22,076 bases of DNA. It comes from an uncultured Bacteroidales bacterium (GTDB lineage Bacteria; Bacteroidota; Bacteroidia; Bacteroidales; Muribaculaceae). The translations under genes were made by a program, and so were the position numbers. This document shows, piece after piece, positions 1 to 7,933 of the stretch. The stretch is from the NCBI GenBank assembly GCA_900554845.1, contig USIY01000011.1, forward strand, positions 1 through 22,076, in the 5' to 3' direction. The notes under the pieces are model-generated. The model was not told the DNA's origin, searched no databases, and saw nothing but the letters and a program-made list of their open reading frames with translations. Each line of letters starts with the position of its first letter. Within the stretch, counting starts at the first letter, position 1.

Positions 1-375
1 GTGCACTGCATAGTAACCGGCCTCCTCCTCGAAAGTGTGGAGACCGCCGATGCCTGCGGCGAAGATCACACCTACGCGGTTGCGGTCCACGCCCTCGTTC
101 TCAAGGCCCGCGTCGGCGATTGCTTCATTGGCCGCCGTCATGGCGTACATGGTGTACAGGTCCATCTGACGCAACTGGCGACGGTCGAACTGCTCGGCGG
201 GATTGTAGTCCTTTACCTCGCAGGCGAACTGTGTCTTGAATTTCGATGCGTCAAAGTGTGTGATCGGTCCAGCTCCGCTGACGCCGTGCTTGGCGGCTTC
301 CCACGTGCTCGCGACATCATTGCCCAACGGGTTGATGGTGCCGAGTCCGGTCACTACTACTCTCTTTAATTCCAT
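1..375 (-). CDS. fabF: 3-oxoacyl-[acyl-carrier-protein] synthase II, N-terminal part (cut by window edge)
   Basis: FabF condenses malonyl-ACP with a growing acyl-ACP in the elongation cycle of fatty acid synthesis in the cytoplasm. The 125 codons read from the ATG at 375 begin MELKRVVVTGLGTINPLGND, the usual first strand and turn of KAS-II enzymes. They continue through DRRQLRQMDLYTMYA and a GVIFAAGIGGLHTFEEE segment typical of FabF. The active-site Cys and two His lie beyond the window, so catalytic integrity cannot be judged. The gene starts 30 bases after the acpP stop, the common acpP-fabF order, and is probably co-transcribed with it. There is no frameshift in the visible part. Confidence 0.96.
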   Translation of the reverse strand, partial: MELKRVVVTGLGTINPLGNDVASTWEAAKHGVSGAGPITHFDASKFKTQFACEVKDYNPAEQFDRRQLRQMDLYTMYAMTAANEAIADAGLENEGVDRNRVGVIFAAGIGGLHTFEEEAGYYAVH

Positions 376-405
376 TTATCGGAGTGCTTGTCGGGGAATG
401 CCCGA

Positions 406-642
406 TTATTTCTTGTGTGCCTCGATATAGTTGATGGCGTCGCCGACTGTCTTGATGTTCTCAGCGTCTGCGTCGGGAATGGACAGGTCGAAGGCCTTCT
501 CGAATTCCATGATGAGCTCTACGGTGTCCAGACTGTCTGCGCCAAGATCTTTGTTGAACTCTGCTGTGGGGGTAACTTCATTCTCGTCTACTGTCAGTTT
601 CTCGACGATGATGTCTTTGACTTTCTGTTCGATATCAGACAT
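406..642 (-). CDS. acpP: Acyl carrier protein
   Basis: This 78-residue acidic protein carries acyl chains on a 4'-phosphopantetheine arm during fatty acid and phospholipid synthesis. The attachment motif GADSLD is at residues 34-39, with the modified serine at 37. The rest follows the four-helix ACP pattern (VELIMEFEKAF, then IPDADAENIKTVGDAINYI). Length is normal for the family. The gene lies directly upstream of fabF, its enzymatic partner, and the pair is divergent from thyA. No alternative in-frame start is needed. Identification is secure. Confidence 0.98.
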   Translation of the reverse strand: MSDIEQKVKDIIVEKLTVDENEVTPTAEFNKDLGADSLDTVELIMEFEKAFDLSIPDADAENIKTVGDAINYIEAHKK

Positions 643-729
643 TTTCTTTCTGTTTTATGGTTATTTATACTTGTTCTGATCTGAGTGTTTCCGGCGGCGG
701 GCAACAATCCCTTACCCCGGTTCAGAATG

Positions 730-760
730 CAAAGTAAGTGAAAAAAATCCGATTACAGAA
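730..760 (-). promoter_or_regulatory. Possible acpP promoter
   Basis: On the minus strand 730-737 reads TTACTTTG, one base off the Bacteroidota -7 consensus TAnnTTTG. The expected -33 region (about 756-761) is T-rich but has no clear TTTG. Transcription would start near 724 and give a leader of about 80 bases before acpP. The call is tentative. The rest of the 259-base acpP/thyA spacer shows only the thyA promoter and AT-rich sequence. Confidence 0.35.
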
Positions 761-847
761 ATTTTTCGGTATAAAATATGCACATAGCTGAGTTTTTTGA
801 GCAATTTATGACTTTCGGTGCATTAAAGCGCACTCAAATCCGTTTTT

Positions 848-879
848 TTTGTGTATTTCCATCGGATTGGTTAATTTTG
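848..879 (+). promoter_or_regulatory. thyA promoter (Bacteroidota -33/-7)
   Basis: TTTG at 848-851 is followed after exactly 20 bases by TAATTTTG at 872-879, a full match to TAnnTTTG. The start codon of thyA is 22 bases further on, which leaves a short leader. Element identity, spacing and position all agree with primary sigma factor promoters described for Bacteroides. Confidence 0.78.
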
Positions 880-901
880 CCCATATTCTACATAAACAGC
901 C

Positions 902-1696
902 ATGAAAGAGTATTTGGATTTACTGCGACACATATTGGACAAGGGAGTCCGGAAGGAGGACCGCACCGGCACCGGCACGGTGTCTGCTTTCGGCTATCAG
1001 ATGCGTTTTGATCTTCAGAAAGGATTTCCGCTGGTCACCACTAAGAAAGTGCATCTCAAGAGCGTTATCTATGAACTTCTATGGTTCTTGCGAGGAGACA
1101 CCAATGTGAAATATCTTCAGGATCATGGCGTGCGCATCTGGAATGAATGGGCGGATCCCGACGGATCGCTGGGGCATATCTATGGCTACCAGTGGCGTTC
1201 ATGGCCGGATTATGGCGGCGGACATATTGACCAGATACGACGTGCGCTGAACGATATAAAGAATAATCCGGACTCCAGACGAATCATAGTGTCGGCATGG
1301 AATGTGGCGGATCTTGACAATATGAATCTTCCCCCTTGTCATGCTTTCTTCCAGTTCTATGTAAGCGAAGGCAAATTGAGCTGTCAGTTGTATCAACGCA
1401 GCGGAGACTCTTTCCTGGGTGTGCCGTTCAACATCGCCAGTTACGCGCTATTGACCATGATGATGGCCCAGTGCGCGGGATTGCAGCCGGGAGAGTTCAT
1501 ACACACGCTCGGCGACGCCCATATCTATCTGAATCATCTTGATCAGGTGCACGAGCAGCTGGGACGTGAACCCCGTCCGTTGCCGACAATGACATTGAAT
1601 TCCGAGGTAAAGGATATTCTGGATTTTCGGTATGAGGATTTTTCCCTTTCCGGATATGATCCATGGCCCGCTATTAAAGGGGCGATATCGGTGTAG
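902..1696 (+). CDS. thyA: Thymidylate synthase
   Basis: ThyA methylates dUMP to dTMP using 5,10-methylene-tetrahydrofolate, which is oxidised to dihydrofolate. The 264-residue product has the same length as the E. coli enzyme. It shows the N-terminal RTGTGT phosphate loop (21-26), the catalytic cysteine at 146 in LPPCHAFFQF, the RSGDSFLGVPFNIASYA dUMP-binding stretch (166-182) and the C-terminal loop ending AISV. The usual partner folA (dihydrofolate reductase) is not downstream here. Instead a convergent membrane protein gene follows, separated by a shared hairpin. The start is supported by the well-formed promoter just upstream. Confidence 0.98.
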   Translation: MKEYLDLLRHILDKGVRKEDRTGTGTVSAFGYQMRFDLQKGFPLVTTKKVHLKSVIYELLWFLRGDTNVKYLQDHGVRIWNEWADPDGSLGHIYGYQWRSWPDYGGGHIDQIRRALNDIKNNPDSRRIIVSAWNVADLDNMNLPPCHAFFQFYVSEGKLSCQLYQRSGDSFLGVPFNIASYALLTMMMAQCAGLQPGEFIHTLGDAHIYLNHLDQVHEQLGREPRPLPTMTLNSEVKDILDFRYEDFSLSGYDPWPAIKGAISV

Positions 1697-1727
1697 GTCT
1701 GTAAAGAAGAAAATATAGAAAACGAAA

Positions 1728-1759
1728 CTCCGGAGCCTCAGGTTCCGGAGCGTTTTTTT
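1728..1759 (+). terminator. Rho-independent terminator of thyA, overlapping the 3' end of the convergent gene
   Basis: A 10-base-pair stem (1728-1737 with 1741-1750, one G-T pair) closes a three-base TCA loop and is followed by a run of seven T at 1753-1759. The U-tract serves plus-strand transcripts from thyA. On the minus strand the TCA loop is the complement of the TGA stop of the polyferredoxin gene, so half of the hairpin lies inside that gene's last codons. Confidence 0.85.
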
Positions 1760-2565
1760 GTTCGCATCAGCAAAGGGGTCATGGGACGGTTGCGGTTTAA
1801 CTGGAATCGTATGGCATCGTTGGGACATCGGCTGACGCAGTCGAAACACCTGACGCATCTGGAATCATCGATGTACCGACTTACGATTTTCACGCATTGT
1901 GACCGGCAGATTTCCTCACAAAGGCCGCATGAGACGCACTTGTCTCGATCTATTTCCAAGTGATACAGGCTATAGGCGGACAGATAGCCCATCATTACGC
2001 CCAAAGGACAATAGTCGGTGCAGAATCTGCGGCCGTACAGCACCGCAAGGACCGCTATGAGGAGAATGGCCGCTATGCCGCCGATCATGCCGGTCAGTGC
2101 CGATGCGCCGATAGTGAGCCATGTGGAACTGACTGCGTCGGGATTGACAACGGACGCAACGTTGCGCATGATGTTCCATGGTTCGACCAAAAACGGGACT
2201 CCGAGGATGCCGATCAGAAGACACAGTATATATATCCATACGATATGCACTGACCAGCGGGAGCGGGGTCGGTAGCTGAACGTGCGGCGTCTCAGTTTTG
2301 GAAAGAGGCGCCGGCACTTCATGAACAGGTCCGACAGAGTCCCTACCGGGCATACAGATGAGCAATACACTCGTCCGAAAACAAAAGTCAGCAGGAACCA
2401 TGCCAATGCGGTTCCTGCTGATATTGATATTGTTGACAGAATCACCTGGGATTTTTCAGCTGCCATGGCCACAGGATGGACACGGGCGCCCATAAACAAG
2501 GCTGCCAGTGAGGCCACCAGAAAAAAAGAGGCCAATGATATGCGGATGATCCTCAGGGCTTTCAT
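1738..2565 (-). CDS. Membrane-bound polyferredoxin, NapH/NosR-like 4Fe-4S protein
   Basis: This predicted integral membrane electron-transfer protein has 275 residues. Hydrophobic segments lie near 7-27, 43-63, 108-128 and 150-178. It carries two paired CxxxCP motifs characteristic of the NapH/NosR/RdxA group: FGRVYCSSVCPVG (Cys 68 and 72) and GRRFCTDYCPLG (Cys 182 and 186). The C-terminal part holds two ferredoxin-type clusters: Cys 210, 213, 216, 220, where the last Cys is followed by Arg rather than Pro, and Cys 237, 240, 243, 247 followed by Pro. The start lies 18 bases after the yidC stop, with AAGGA before the ATG, so it is probably co-expressed with yidC. The redox partner is not evident from the neighbours and the exact role is unknown. 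Confidence 0.85.
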   Translation of the reverse strand: MKALRIIRISLASFFLVASLAALFMGARVHPVAMAAEKSQVILSTISISAGTALAWFLLTFVFGRVYCSSVCPVGTLSDLFMKCRRLFPKLRRRTFSYRPRSRWSVHIVWIYILCLLIGILGVPFLVEPWNIMRNVASVVNPDAVSSTWLTIGASALTGMIGGIAAILLIAVLAVLYGRRFCTDYCPLGVMMGYLSAYSLYHLEIDRDKCVSCGLCEEICRSQCVKIVSRYIDDSRCVRCFDCVSRCPNDAIRFQLNRNRPMTPLLMRTKKRSGT

Positions 2566-2583
2566 GCCGAAGAGTCCTTAAGG

Positions 2584-4674
2584 TCAGCGACGGCGCTGCT
2601 TCTGCTGTTCGCGCAGCATCTGCTGCTGCTGTTTCTGCATTTCCTCCAGACGAGCCTGCCATTTCGACTTCTTGCGCGGTTTCTTCGCGTTCTTTTCCAT
2701 GGTCTTGCGCACGGTTTCCTCTTTGATGATGAAACGGAATGAGTAAGTCTGGATGATTGTGATCAGCAGCGATACGAACAGATAGTAGCTCAACGCGGCC
2801 GAGTAGTTGTTGAAGAACACCAGGAACATGAGAGGCATCAGGTACATCATGGCCTTCATGCCCGGCATTGTGTTTGCCTGTGTCTGGTTGTTAAGATAAG
2901 TGTAGAGGATGTTAGTTCCTGTCATCAGCAGACAGAACAGCGAGATGTGGTTGCCGAAATATTTGGTGATGAAGGGAATGTTGCCGCTCCAGGATATTAT
3001 TGCGTCGGGAGCCGAGAGGTCATGGGCCCAAAGGAAGGATTGCCCCCGGAGCTCGATACAGCTGGGGAAGAAAGAGAACATCGCGAAGAGCACCGGCATC
3101 TGGAGCAGCATAGGCAGACAGCCCGACATCGGGCTCGCTCCCGCTTTGCTGTAGAGCGCCATGGTCTTCTGCTGACGCGTCATGGCGTTCTCGTTGCCGG
3201 GGTACTTGTCGTTTATGGCCTTGATGTCCGGGGCAAGCACGCGCATCACTGCTTGGGAGCGATACGATTTATAGGTCAACGGGAACAATATCAGCTTGAT
3301 GAATATTGTCAGAAGCAGAATGATTATGCCGTAGTTGCTGATGAACTTGCTCAGGAAGTTGAAGCAGGGGATGATCACGCCGGTGTTGATCCAACGGAAG
3401 ATGTTCCATCCCAGCGGAATCATTCGTGTCAGTTTCAGATCTTCGTCAGTGTCCACGGTTTTGTCCAGACTGGACAACAGGGGATAGAGGTTGGGGCCGA
3501 TGAACAGAGACAACGACACGGGTGCGGGGTTGTTCCAGTCATAATCGGTTATCTTGGCCTCTGTCTGCATGTTCTTGAGGTAGTCGGAGCCGTTCAGAAC
3601 AGTGGAGTTGAAATCCGCCATATTGAAGTTGCTGCGGTTGGCTATCATGACAGTCGAGAAGAACTGGTTCTTATAGCCTATCCATTTGATTTTGGATTTT
3701 CGCTCTTCGGTGTCGTCCTTGCCTTCGTTCAGATTCTCCACCGATCCGCCGGCATATTTATAATAGAGGGCGGAGTTGCGTTCCTCGTACATGCGGCCTT
3801 TTTCCTGACGGTGCATGTCCTGGCTCCAGTTGAACACCATCGTGCGGTTGTTGCTCTGGATTCTCCGGGCCATGTTCTTTTGGACTATATCCATCTTAAG
3901 GACATAGTTCTCTCCCTTCGGAAGAGTATATTTGATTCCCCAGTAAGCATCGGGGCCAAAGTCCAGGGCCATAAGCAGAGTTGTGTCGTTGAGCTGCCGG
4001 GGTGTGAAGTACAGTTCGTAAGTCTCCACCGCGTTGGGAAGAGGCAGCTCAAAGTTGAAGCTGTTCTTGTCTCCCTCGAACAACACTACTTTATGTTTAG
4101 TGTTGACGGTTTCGTCGCTGTTGTATTCCGTGTCGTATTTTTTCAGTTCGGCGCGGGTCACAGTTCCCGAATGTGTGTTGAACTCCAGCTTGAGGGCATC
4201 GTTCTCCATCTTTACGGTCTGCGGCGAGCCTGCCAGGAATTTTGCAAACGCTCCGTATCGTCCCAGATCTTTCGTCAGGTTGCGTACGGCTTCGATAGCT
4301 TTGTTCTGCTCGGCTACGGACATCTTTGTCGTGTCGGCGTTGGCGATGTCGGCCCACGCTATGTTTCGGCCCTCAACTGTGACATAGCCGCTTATGTCAT
4401 TGCCTGTCAGAGTCAGGTTGACACCGTTCTGGTTAAGCCGGTAGGACGGAGTTTCTCCTTCAGTGCGCGTCCCGTGTTCCACGATGTTGCGCACGAGCCA
4501 TTCCCGGTCGCTCGAAGTTAATGAATCGACGTTCGTGTTGACGGCTGTCTGGGTGACGGTCTCCGGTTTTTCTGCCTCGTTCTGTTGCGGCGCCTCTGGT
4601 TTTGGCGTCAGCCACATGAACAGGAAGAACACCAGCAACATCAGCAGCAGCGCGTTCGTCGTGTTTTTATCCAT
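2584..4674 (-). CDS. yidC: Membrane protein insertase YidC
   Basis: YidC inserts and folds inner-membrane proteins, alone or with SecYEG. The 696-residue product begins with a signal-anchor helix (about 8-22), followed by a large periplasmic domain (roughly 50-420). The conserved insertase core follows, with membrane segments near 448-466, 520-538, 574-592 and 608-645 and the cytoplasmic loop TYKSYRSQAVMRVLAPDI (467-484). The tail (655-696) is rich in Lys, Arg and Gln, as in YidC homologues that help ribosome docking. It is somewhat longer than many YidC proteins because of a Gln/Arg-rich tail. The gene has its own good promoter and is followed by the polyferredoxin gene after 18 bases. Identification is secure. 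Confidence 0.97.
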   Translation of the reverse strand: MDKNTTNALLLMLLVFFLFMWLTPKPEAPQQNEAEKPETVTQTAVNTNVDSLTSSDREWLVRNIVEHGTRTEGETPSYRLNQNGVNLTLTGNDISGYVTVEGRNIAWADIANADTTKMSVAEQNKAIEAVRNLTKDLGRYGAFAKFLAGSPQTVKMENDALKLEFNTHSGTVTRAELKKYDTEYNSDETVNTKHKVVLFEGDKNSFNFELPLPNAVETYELYFTPRQLNDTTLLMALDFGPDAYWGIKYTLPKGENYVLKMDIVQKNMARRIQSNNRTMVFNWSQDMHRQEKGRMYEERNSALYYKYAGGSVENLNEGKDDTEERKSKIKWIGYKNQFFSTVMIANRSNFNMADFNSTVLNGSDYLKNMQTEAKITDYDWNNPAPVSLSLFIGPNLYPLLSSLDKTVDTDEDLKLTRMIPLGWNIFRWINTGVIIPCFNFLSKFISNYGIIILLLTIFIKLILFPLTYKSYRSQAVMRVLAPDIKAINDKYPGNENAMTRQQKTMALYSKAGASPMSGCLPMLLQMPVLFAMFSFFPSCIELRGQSFLWAHDLSAPDAIISWSGNIPFITKYFGNHISLFCLLMTGTNILYTYLNNQTQANTMPGMKAMMYLMPLMFLVFFNNYSAALSYYLFVSLLITIIQTYSFRFIIKEETVRKTMEKNAKKPRKKSKWQARLEEMQKQQQQMLREQQKQRRR

Positions 4675-4715
4675 TGGATTCGTTACTTATGGTATAAGTT
4701 AGATGTTTTAACGTG

Positions 4716-4747
4716 CAAAGTTACACACAAAACCGCAAATTGCCAAA
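4716..4747 (-). promoter_or_regulatory. yidC promoter (Bacteroidota -33/-7)
   Basis: On the minus strand TTTG (complement of 4744-4747) and TAACTTTG (complement of 4716-4723) are separated by exactly 20 bases and match both consensus elements. Transcription should start near 4709, about 35 bases before the yidC ATG. The -33 element ends one base from the stop codon of the upstream acyltransferase gene, so yidC can be expressed independently of that operon. Confidence 0.78.
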
Positions 4748-4748
4748 T

Positions 4749-5567
4749 TCAGGATTCTCCGTATATTTTTCTTCGTAATTTTGAAGCTATCAAGGCATGA
4801 GGTTCGCCCGATTCCTTAAGACTTTTCCATGACACCGGTTTGCCGACATGAATTTTGAAAGTTTTTCCGCGCGCCGCACAGAGTTCGGCGGGGAGCAATG
4901 CCTGTTCCACGTTGATTTTCACCCCTAAGTCCTTGCGCATCTTGGCGGTGCGGTAAAAGCTTTTGCGGTTCATGCCCTCGAAGTATATCGGGATTATGTC
5001 GCGTTCGTATTCGATGGCACGGTCCACGAACGACTTGTGCCATACCAGATCCTTGATGCTGCCGTCCGGCTGCAGGCGTGAAACCAGTCCGGCGGGAAAT
5101 ATCAGGATCTGCTTGTCGCCTGCGTAGGCTTCCCGGATTTTCTGCGCGGCCTCGCGGCCCTGGCTCCCGTATTTATTGATGGGCAAGAACACCGTGCGCA
5201 ACGGTTCCACGTTCATCAGCATGTCGTTGACGAGAAAAGCGATGTTTTCATCGCCGTATTTCATGCCGAAAACTTTTATCAGTCCCAGGCCGTCCAGCCC
5301 TCCGAGAGGATGGTTCGAGGCAAAGATGAACCTGCCCTCTCCCGGAATGTTCTCCAATCCCTCCACTTCAAGTGTCAGCCCGAAGAAATCATAGACTCGG
5401 CTGCAGAATTCCGAGCCGGTGGACGGTTCGGTGGCTTCAAGAACGGCGTTCAGTTCGTCCTGATGCACCAGTTTCTCAAGTCCGGTGATCATGAACCCTG
5501 GGATGGCTTTTCCTTTCCATCCCTTGATGCGCGCGCGCAATATCTCGTGTAGGTTTATTCTGTTCAT
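4749..5567 (-). CDS. PlsC-like lysophospholipid acyltransferase family protein
   Basis: The 272-residue protein resembles membrane-associated glycerolipid acyltransferases that move a fatty acyl group onto a lysolipid. The acceptor/catalytic block is SNHPLGGLDG (84-93). It has five residues between His86 and Asp92, not the four of the classic HX4D motif. The second block is IFPAGLVSR (156-164), with Ala in place of the Glu of the usual FPEG. These variants fit a separate Bacteroidota branch of the superfamily. That branch includes proteins annotated as 1-acylglycerol-3-phosphate acyltransferase or hemolysin-like, and an O-acyltransferase role in glycine/ornithine-lipid synthesis is one possibility. 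No membrane helix is obvious. The ATG overlaps the obgE stop (ATGA), indicating translational coupling. The substrate cannot be decided from sequence. Confidence 0.85.
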   Translation of the reverse strand: MNRINLHEILRARIKGWKGKAIPGFMITGLEKLVHQDELNAVLEATEPSTGSEFCSRVYDFFGLTLEVEGLENIPGEGRFIFASNHPLGGLDGLGLIKVFGMKYGDENIAFLVNDMLMNVEPLRTVFLPINKYGSQGREAAQKIREAYAGDKQILIFPAGLVSRLQPDGSIKDLVWHKSFVDRAIEYERDIIPIYFEGMNRKSFYRTAKMRKDLGVKINVEQALLPAELCAARGKTFKIHVGKPVSWKSLKESGEPHALIASKLRRKIYGES

Positions 5568-6736
5568 TTATCGTTTACTGATGATTCTTCGTCCCAGAAT
5601 TCATCCTCCCAGTCCTGGTCGGACATATCAAGGTCTTCCTCCGGGAGATCTTCCGTTTGTTCGAATACAAAATTATCCTCTTCCTCCACACGGTGACGTC
5701 GGTCCAGAGGACGGTGAGTTACTGTGAATCTGGCCTGATTGTCTTCGGAATTGATTTCACGCCACAGCAGGTCCTTGAGCTCGGTCAGACCTGCGCCCGT
5801 CACCGCCGAAATGAACAGGTGCGGGATGTCTTCGGGAAGAGTTTTTTCAATATCCTGGCGCAGCTCGTCGTCAAGCATGTCGGATTTTGATATGGCAAGA
5901 ATGCGGTTCTTTATTTCCAGGTCAGGATTGAATTCTCGCAGCTCTTTCAAAAGAATTTCATATTCCTTCTTGATGTCGTCGGCATCAGCCGGCACCATGA
6001 AGAGCAGTACGGCGTTGCGTTCAATATGGCGCAGAAACCTCAGGCCTAGACCTTTCCCTTCTGCGGCGCCTTCGATTATGCCCGGGATGTCGGCCATGAC
6101 GAAAGATCGGTTGTCGCGGCATGAAACAATTCCCAGTTGAGGTTCCATGGTGGTGAAAGGATAGTCGGCTATCTTAGGTTTCGCCGACGACAGTGAAGAA
6201 AGTAAGGTCGATTTGCCGGCGTTGGGGAATCCTACCAGACCCACGTCTCCAAGGAGCTTGAGCTCCAGGACCACGGCTTTCTCAATGCCTGGCTGACCAG
6301 GTTGCGCGTAGCGTGGCGTACGGTTTGTGGACGTGGCGAAATGCACGTTTCCCATGCCGCCTTTACCTCCGCGCAGCAGGTTGATTTCCTGTCCGTCCTC
6401 GGTTACTTCGCACAGGAATTCCCCGGAGTCGGCGTCGAATACCGCGGTTCCGACAGGGACGTCGATTATCTGGTCCTGACCGTCGCTTCCGTGCGAGCGG
6501 TTCTCGCCTCCGCGTTGGCCGTTCGTGGCGAAAATGTGACGTTTGTAACGCAACGGCAATAAAGTCCACATATGACGGTTGCCGCGAAGAATGATATGGC
6601 CGCCACGGCCGCCGTCTCCACCGTCGGGACCTCCTTTGGGTATGTATTTCGCCCGGTGGTAATGATGACTGCCGGCCCCTCCGTTCCCGGAACGGCACAA
6701 TATCTTGACGTAGTCTATGAAATTGGAATCTGCCAT
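5564..6736 (-). CDS. obgE: Obg-family GTPase
   Basis: Obg is an essential GTPase that acts in 50S ribosomal subunit maturation and stress control. The 390-residue protein has the glycine-rich Obg fold (1-159, with GGPDGGDGGRGG at 35-46). The G domain follows: G1 GFPNAGKST (169-177), the switch I threonines in DYPFTTMEP (191-199), G3 DIPG (216-219), G4 SKSD (283-286) and G5 SAVTGAG (310-316). G4 has Ser in place of the usual Asn of NKxD. The C-terminal tail (about 350-388) is very rich in Asp and Glu. The stop codon overlaps the start of the acyltransferase gene. The 55-base gap upstream shows no promoter, so it is likely read from the WYL gene's transcript. Confidence 0.96.
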   Translation of the reverse strand: MADSNFIDYVKILCRSGNGGAGSHHYHRAKYIPKGGPDGGDGGRGGHIILRGNRHMWTLLPLRYKRHIFATNGQRGGENRSHGSDGQDQIIDVPVGTAVFDADSGEFLCEVTEDGQEINLLRGGKGGMGNVHFATSTNRTPRYAQPGQPGIEKAVVLELKLLGDVGLVGFPNAGKSTLLSSLSSAKPKIADYPFTTMEPQLGIVSCRDNRSFVMADIPGIIEGAAEGKGLGLRFLRHIERNAVLLFMVPADADDIKKEYEILLKELREFNPDLEIKNRILAISKSDMLDDELRQDIEKTLPEDIPHLFISAVTGAGLTELKDLLWREINSEDNQARFTVTHRPLDRRHRVEEEDNFVFEQTEDLPEEDLDMSDQDWEDEFWDEESSVNDK

Positions 6737-6791
6737 TGCTATTTTATTTTTATGTTCGCTTATGTCTATAACGTCTTAATGTGCGTTTTTG

Positions 6792-7724
6792 TCATTCGCG
6801 GATGTCACCTTGCTGTGCGCCGGGGATACTTTCCGGATTGTCGTACAAGGCCAGGGCCTGCCGTAACTGCTGGGTTATCATTATCTGCAGTTCCTTAGGC
6901 GCGAGCACTTTCAGAGAGTTTCCGAAAGACAGCAATTCATGAACAAGCTCGTAATTCAGTTTCAAGCGATAAGAAAAGATGGAGTAGTTGTCGTGCAGGG
7001 CCTCCTGTTGAGTGTGATGGAAAGGGAGCGCGCGGAAGTATTTGGCCTGGGTGGGAGTCGTCATTATTCTGACATTCCTCACATCTGCTTTGGAGGAAGT
7101 TATGCCTATAAGGTTCTCGAAGAAAGTAGAGGGGCTTAGGTCCGGCATCTCGAATTGTTCGTTGAGAGGCTGCATGGCCTTCACGCGGTCCAGTGCGTAA
7201 GTGCGCACGTCACCGCTCCGTTCGCGTATGCCGATCATGTACCATCTTTGTTTGTAACGTTTCACAAAGCAGGGGAGGAACCGTATGTCTTTTTCAGGCA
7301 ATGATTTGCTGAAGCCCGCGTAGGTGAAAGTTATCTTGTGTCTGTCGCCGATTGCGGCGAGAACAATGGGCAGATATTCACGCGCCGAGGGGACTTCCTC
7401 CACGGATACACGGTCCGAAGGTATTGCCGAATCCTTTATGGCGTTGTTGACGGAATAAGATTCAAGCAGCCAGTTGGTCATCTGTGGATTGGAGCCGTTT
7501 TCTCCCTGGTCTATGTAATAGCGTCCCGATTTGTCGCATTGGATATCGAGATGAAAATTTTCCTCGATGGCGCGGCGGTAGTGATAGAACGTCCGCGCCG
7601 GCATCGGGTTGCCGTCGCTGTCAGGACGCTTCATCCAGAGATCGTTCAGCTCTTCGCGGCTCAGATGTCCGTAGCGATTGAGTGTATCCACGATCCAGAC
7701 GTATCTGTTTATGAGTTCTTTCAT
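6792..7724 (-). CDS. WYL domain-containing transcriptional regulator
   Basis: The 310-residue protein is a predicted DNA-binding regulator with a ligand- or nucleic-acid-sensing WYL domain. Residues 1-75 form the winged-helix part (ELINRYVWIVDTLNRYGHLS, then RTFYHYRRAIEENF). The WYL domain spans about 118-195 and contains RWYMIG (160-165) and TYALDRV (175-181). The C-terminal WCX extension (about 215-292) ends in LLSFGNSLKVLAPKEL. In other bacteria WYL proteins regulate defence, DNA damage or metabolic genes, and some bind single-stranded nucleic acid. Here the neighbour is obgE, 55 bases downstream, so any local target is unclear. The upstream spacer has inverted repeats that could be its own operator. 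The promoter suggested here would give a leader of about 200 bases. Confidence 0.88.
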   Translation of the reverse strand: MKELINRYVWIVDTLNRYGHLSREELNDLWMKRPDSDGNPMPARTFYHYRRAIEENFHLDIQCDKSGRYYIDQGENGSNPQMTNWLLESYSVNNAIKDSAIPSDRVSVEEVPSAREYLPIVLAAIGDRHKITFTYAGFSKSLPEKDIRFLPCFVKRYKQRWYMIGIRERSGDVRTYALDRVKAMQPLNEQFEMPDLSPSTFFENLIGITSSKADVRNVRIMTTPTQAKYFRALPFHHTQQEALHDNYSIFSYRLKLNYELVHELLSFGNSLKVLAPKELQIMITQQLRQALALYDNPESIPGAQQGDIRE

Positions 7725-7811
7725 TAGAATTAGATAGATTTTGTTAAAGTTATATAATTGTTGAGAATTATATAGTTGTAAATAAGGACGAAACGTATGC
7801 AGGACTATAAA

Positions 7812-7841
7812 AGTGAAAAATTTTTTCGAAAAAATTTCACT
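7812..7841. repeat. AT-rich inverted repeat in the spacer before the WYL gene
   Basis: AGTGAAA at 7812-7818 pairs with TTTCACT at 7835-7841, and TTTTTTC (7821-7827) faces GAAAAAA (7828-7834), with a two-base AA bulge on the left arm. The apex can form a TTCG loop. On the minus strand it is followed by TTTTAT, so it could act as a weak terminator or as a structured part of the WYL leader. No protein-coding frame is visible anywhere in 7725-8050. Confidence 0.6.
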
Positions 7842-7846
7842 TTGCG

Positions 7847-7911
7847 CGAACCAAATTGAAGTGGCCGATGTTTTAATAGCGTAAGGTTCGATGAACCGAA
7901 CGAAATTGAAG
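7847..7911. repeat. Direct repeat pair flanking a small inverted repeat
   Basis: CGAACCAAATTGAAG (7847-7861) and CGAACGAAATTGAAG (7897-7911) are the same in 14 of 15 positions and start exactly 50 bases apart. A short inverted repeat, GGTTC-GAT-GAACC (7885-7897), touches the second copy. Direct repeats of this kind suit protein binding sites, but they may also be remnants of a duplication. The function is unknown. Confidence 0.55.
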
Positions 7912-7915
7912 AAAG

Positions 7916-7932
7916 AACCACTAAGAGTGGTT
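7916..7932. promoter_or_regulatory. Perfect inverted repeat at the predicted WYL transcription start (possible operator)
   Basis: AACCACT (7916-7922) and AGTGGTT (7926-7932) are perfect complements around an AAG spacer. The repeat lies just downstream of the minus-strand -7 element at 7934-7941, over the predicted start of the WYL transcript. That position would suit autorepression by the WYL protein. It could equally be a 5'-end RNA hairpin. Confidence 0.5.
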
Positions 7933-7933
7933 A

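Noticed and set aside
1..369. Plus-strand frame of 122 codons at the left edge
   Set aside because: The minus strand encodes the FabF N-terminus over the same bases with clear family residues.
2947..4521. Long open frame of 524 codons on the plus strand opposite yidC
   Set aside because: It is antisense to a clear yidC, has no recognisable domain, and its composition is what the complement of a high-GC gene produces.
6737..6791. A separate promoter for obgE
   Set aside because: No TAnnTTTG or close variant is present on the minus strand in this 55-base gap.
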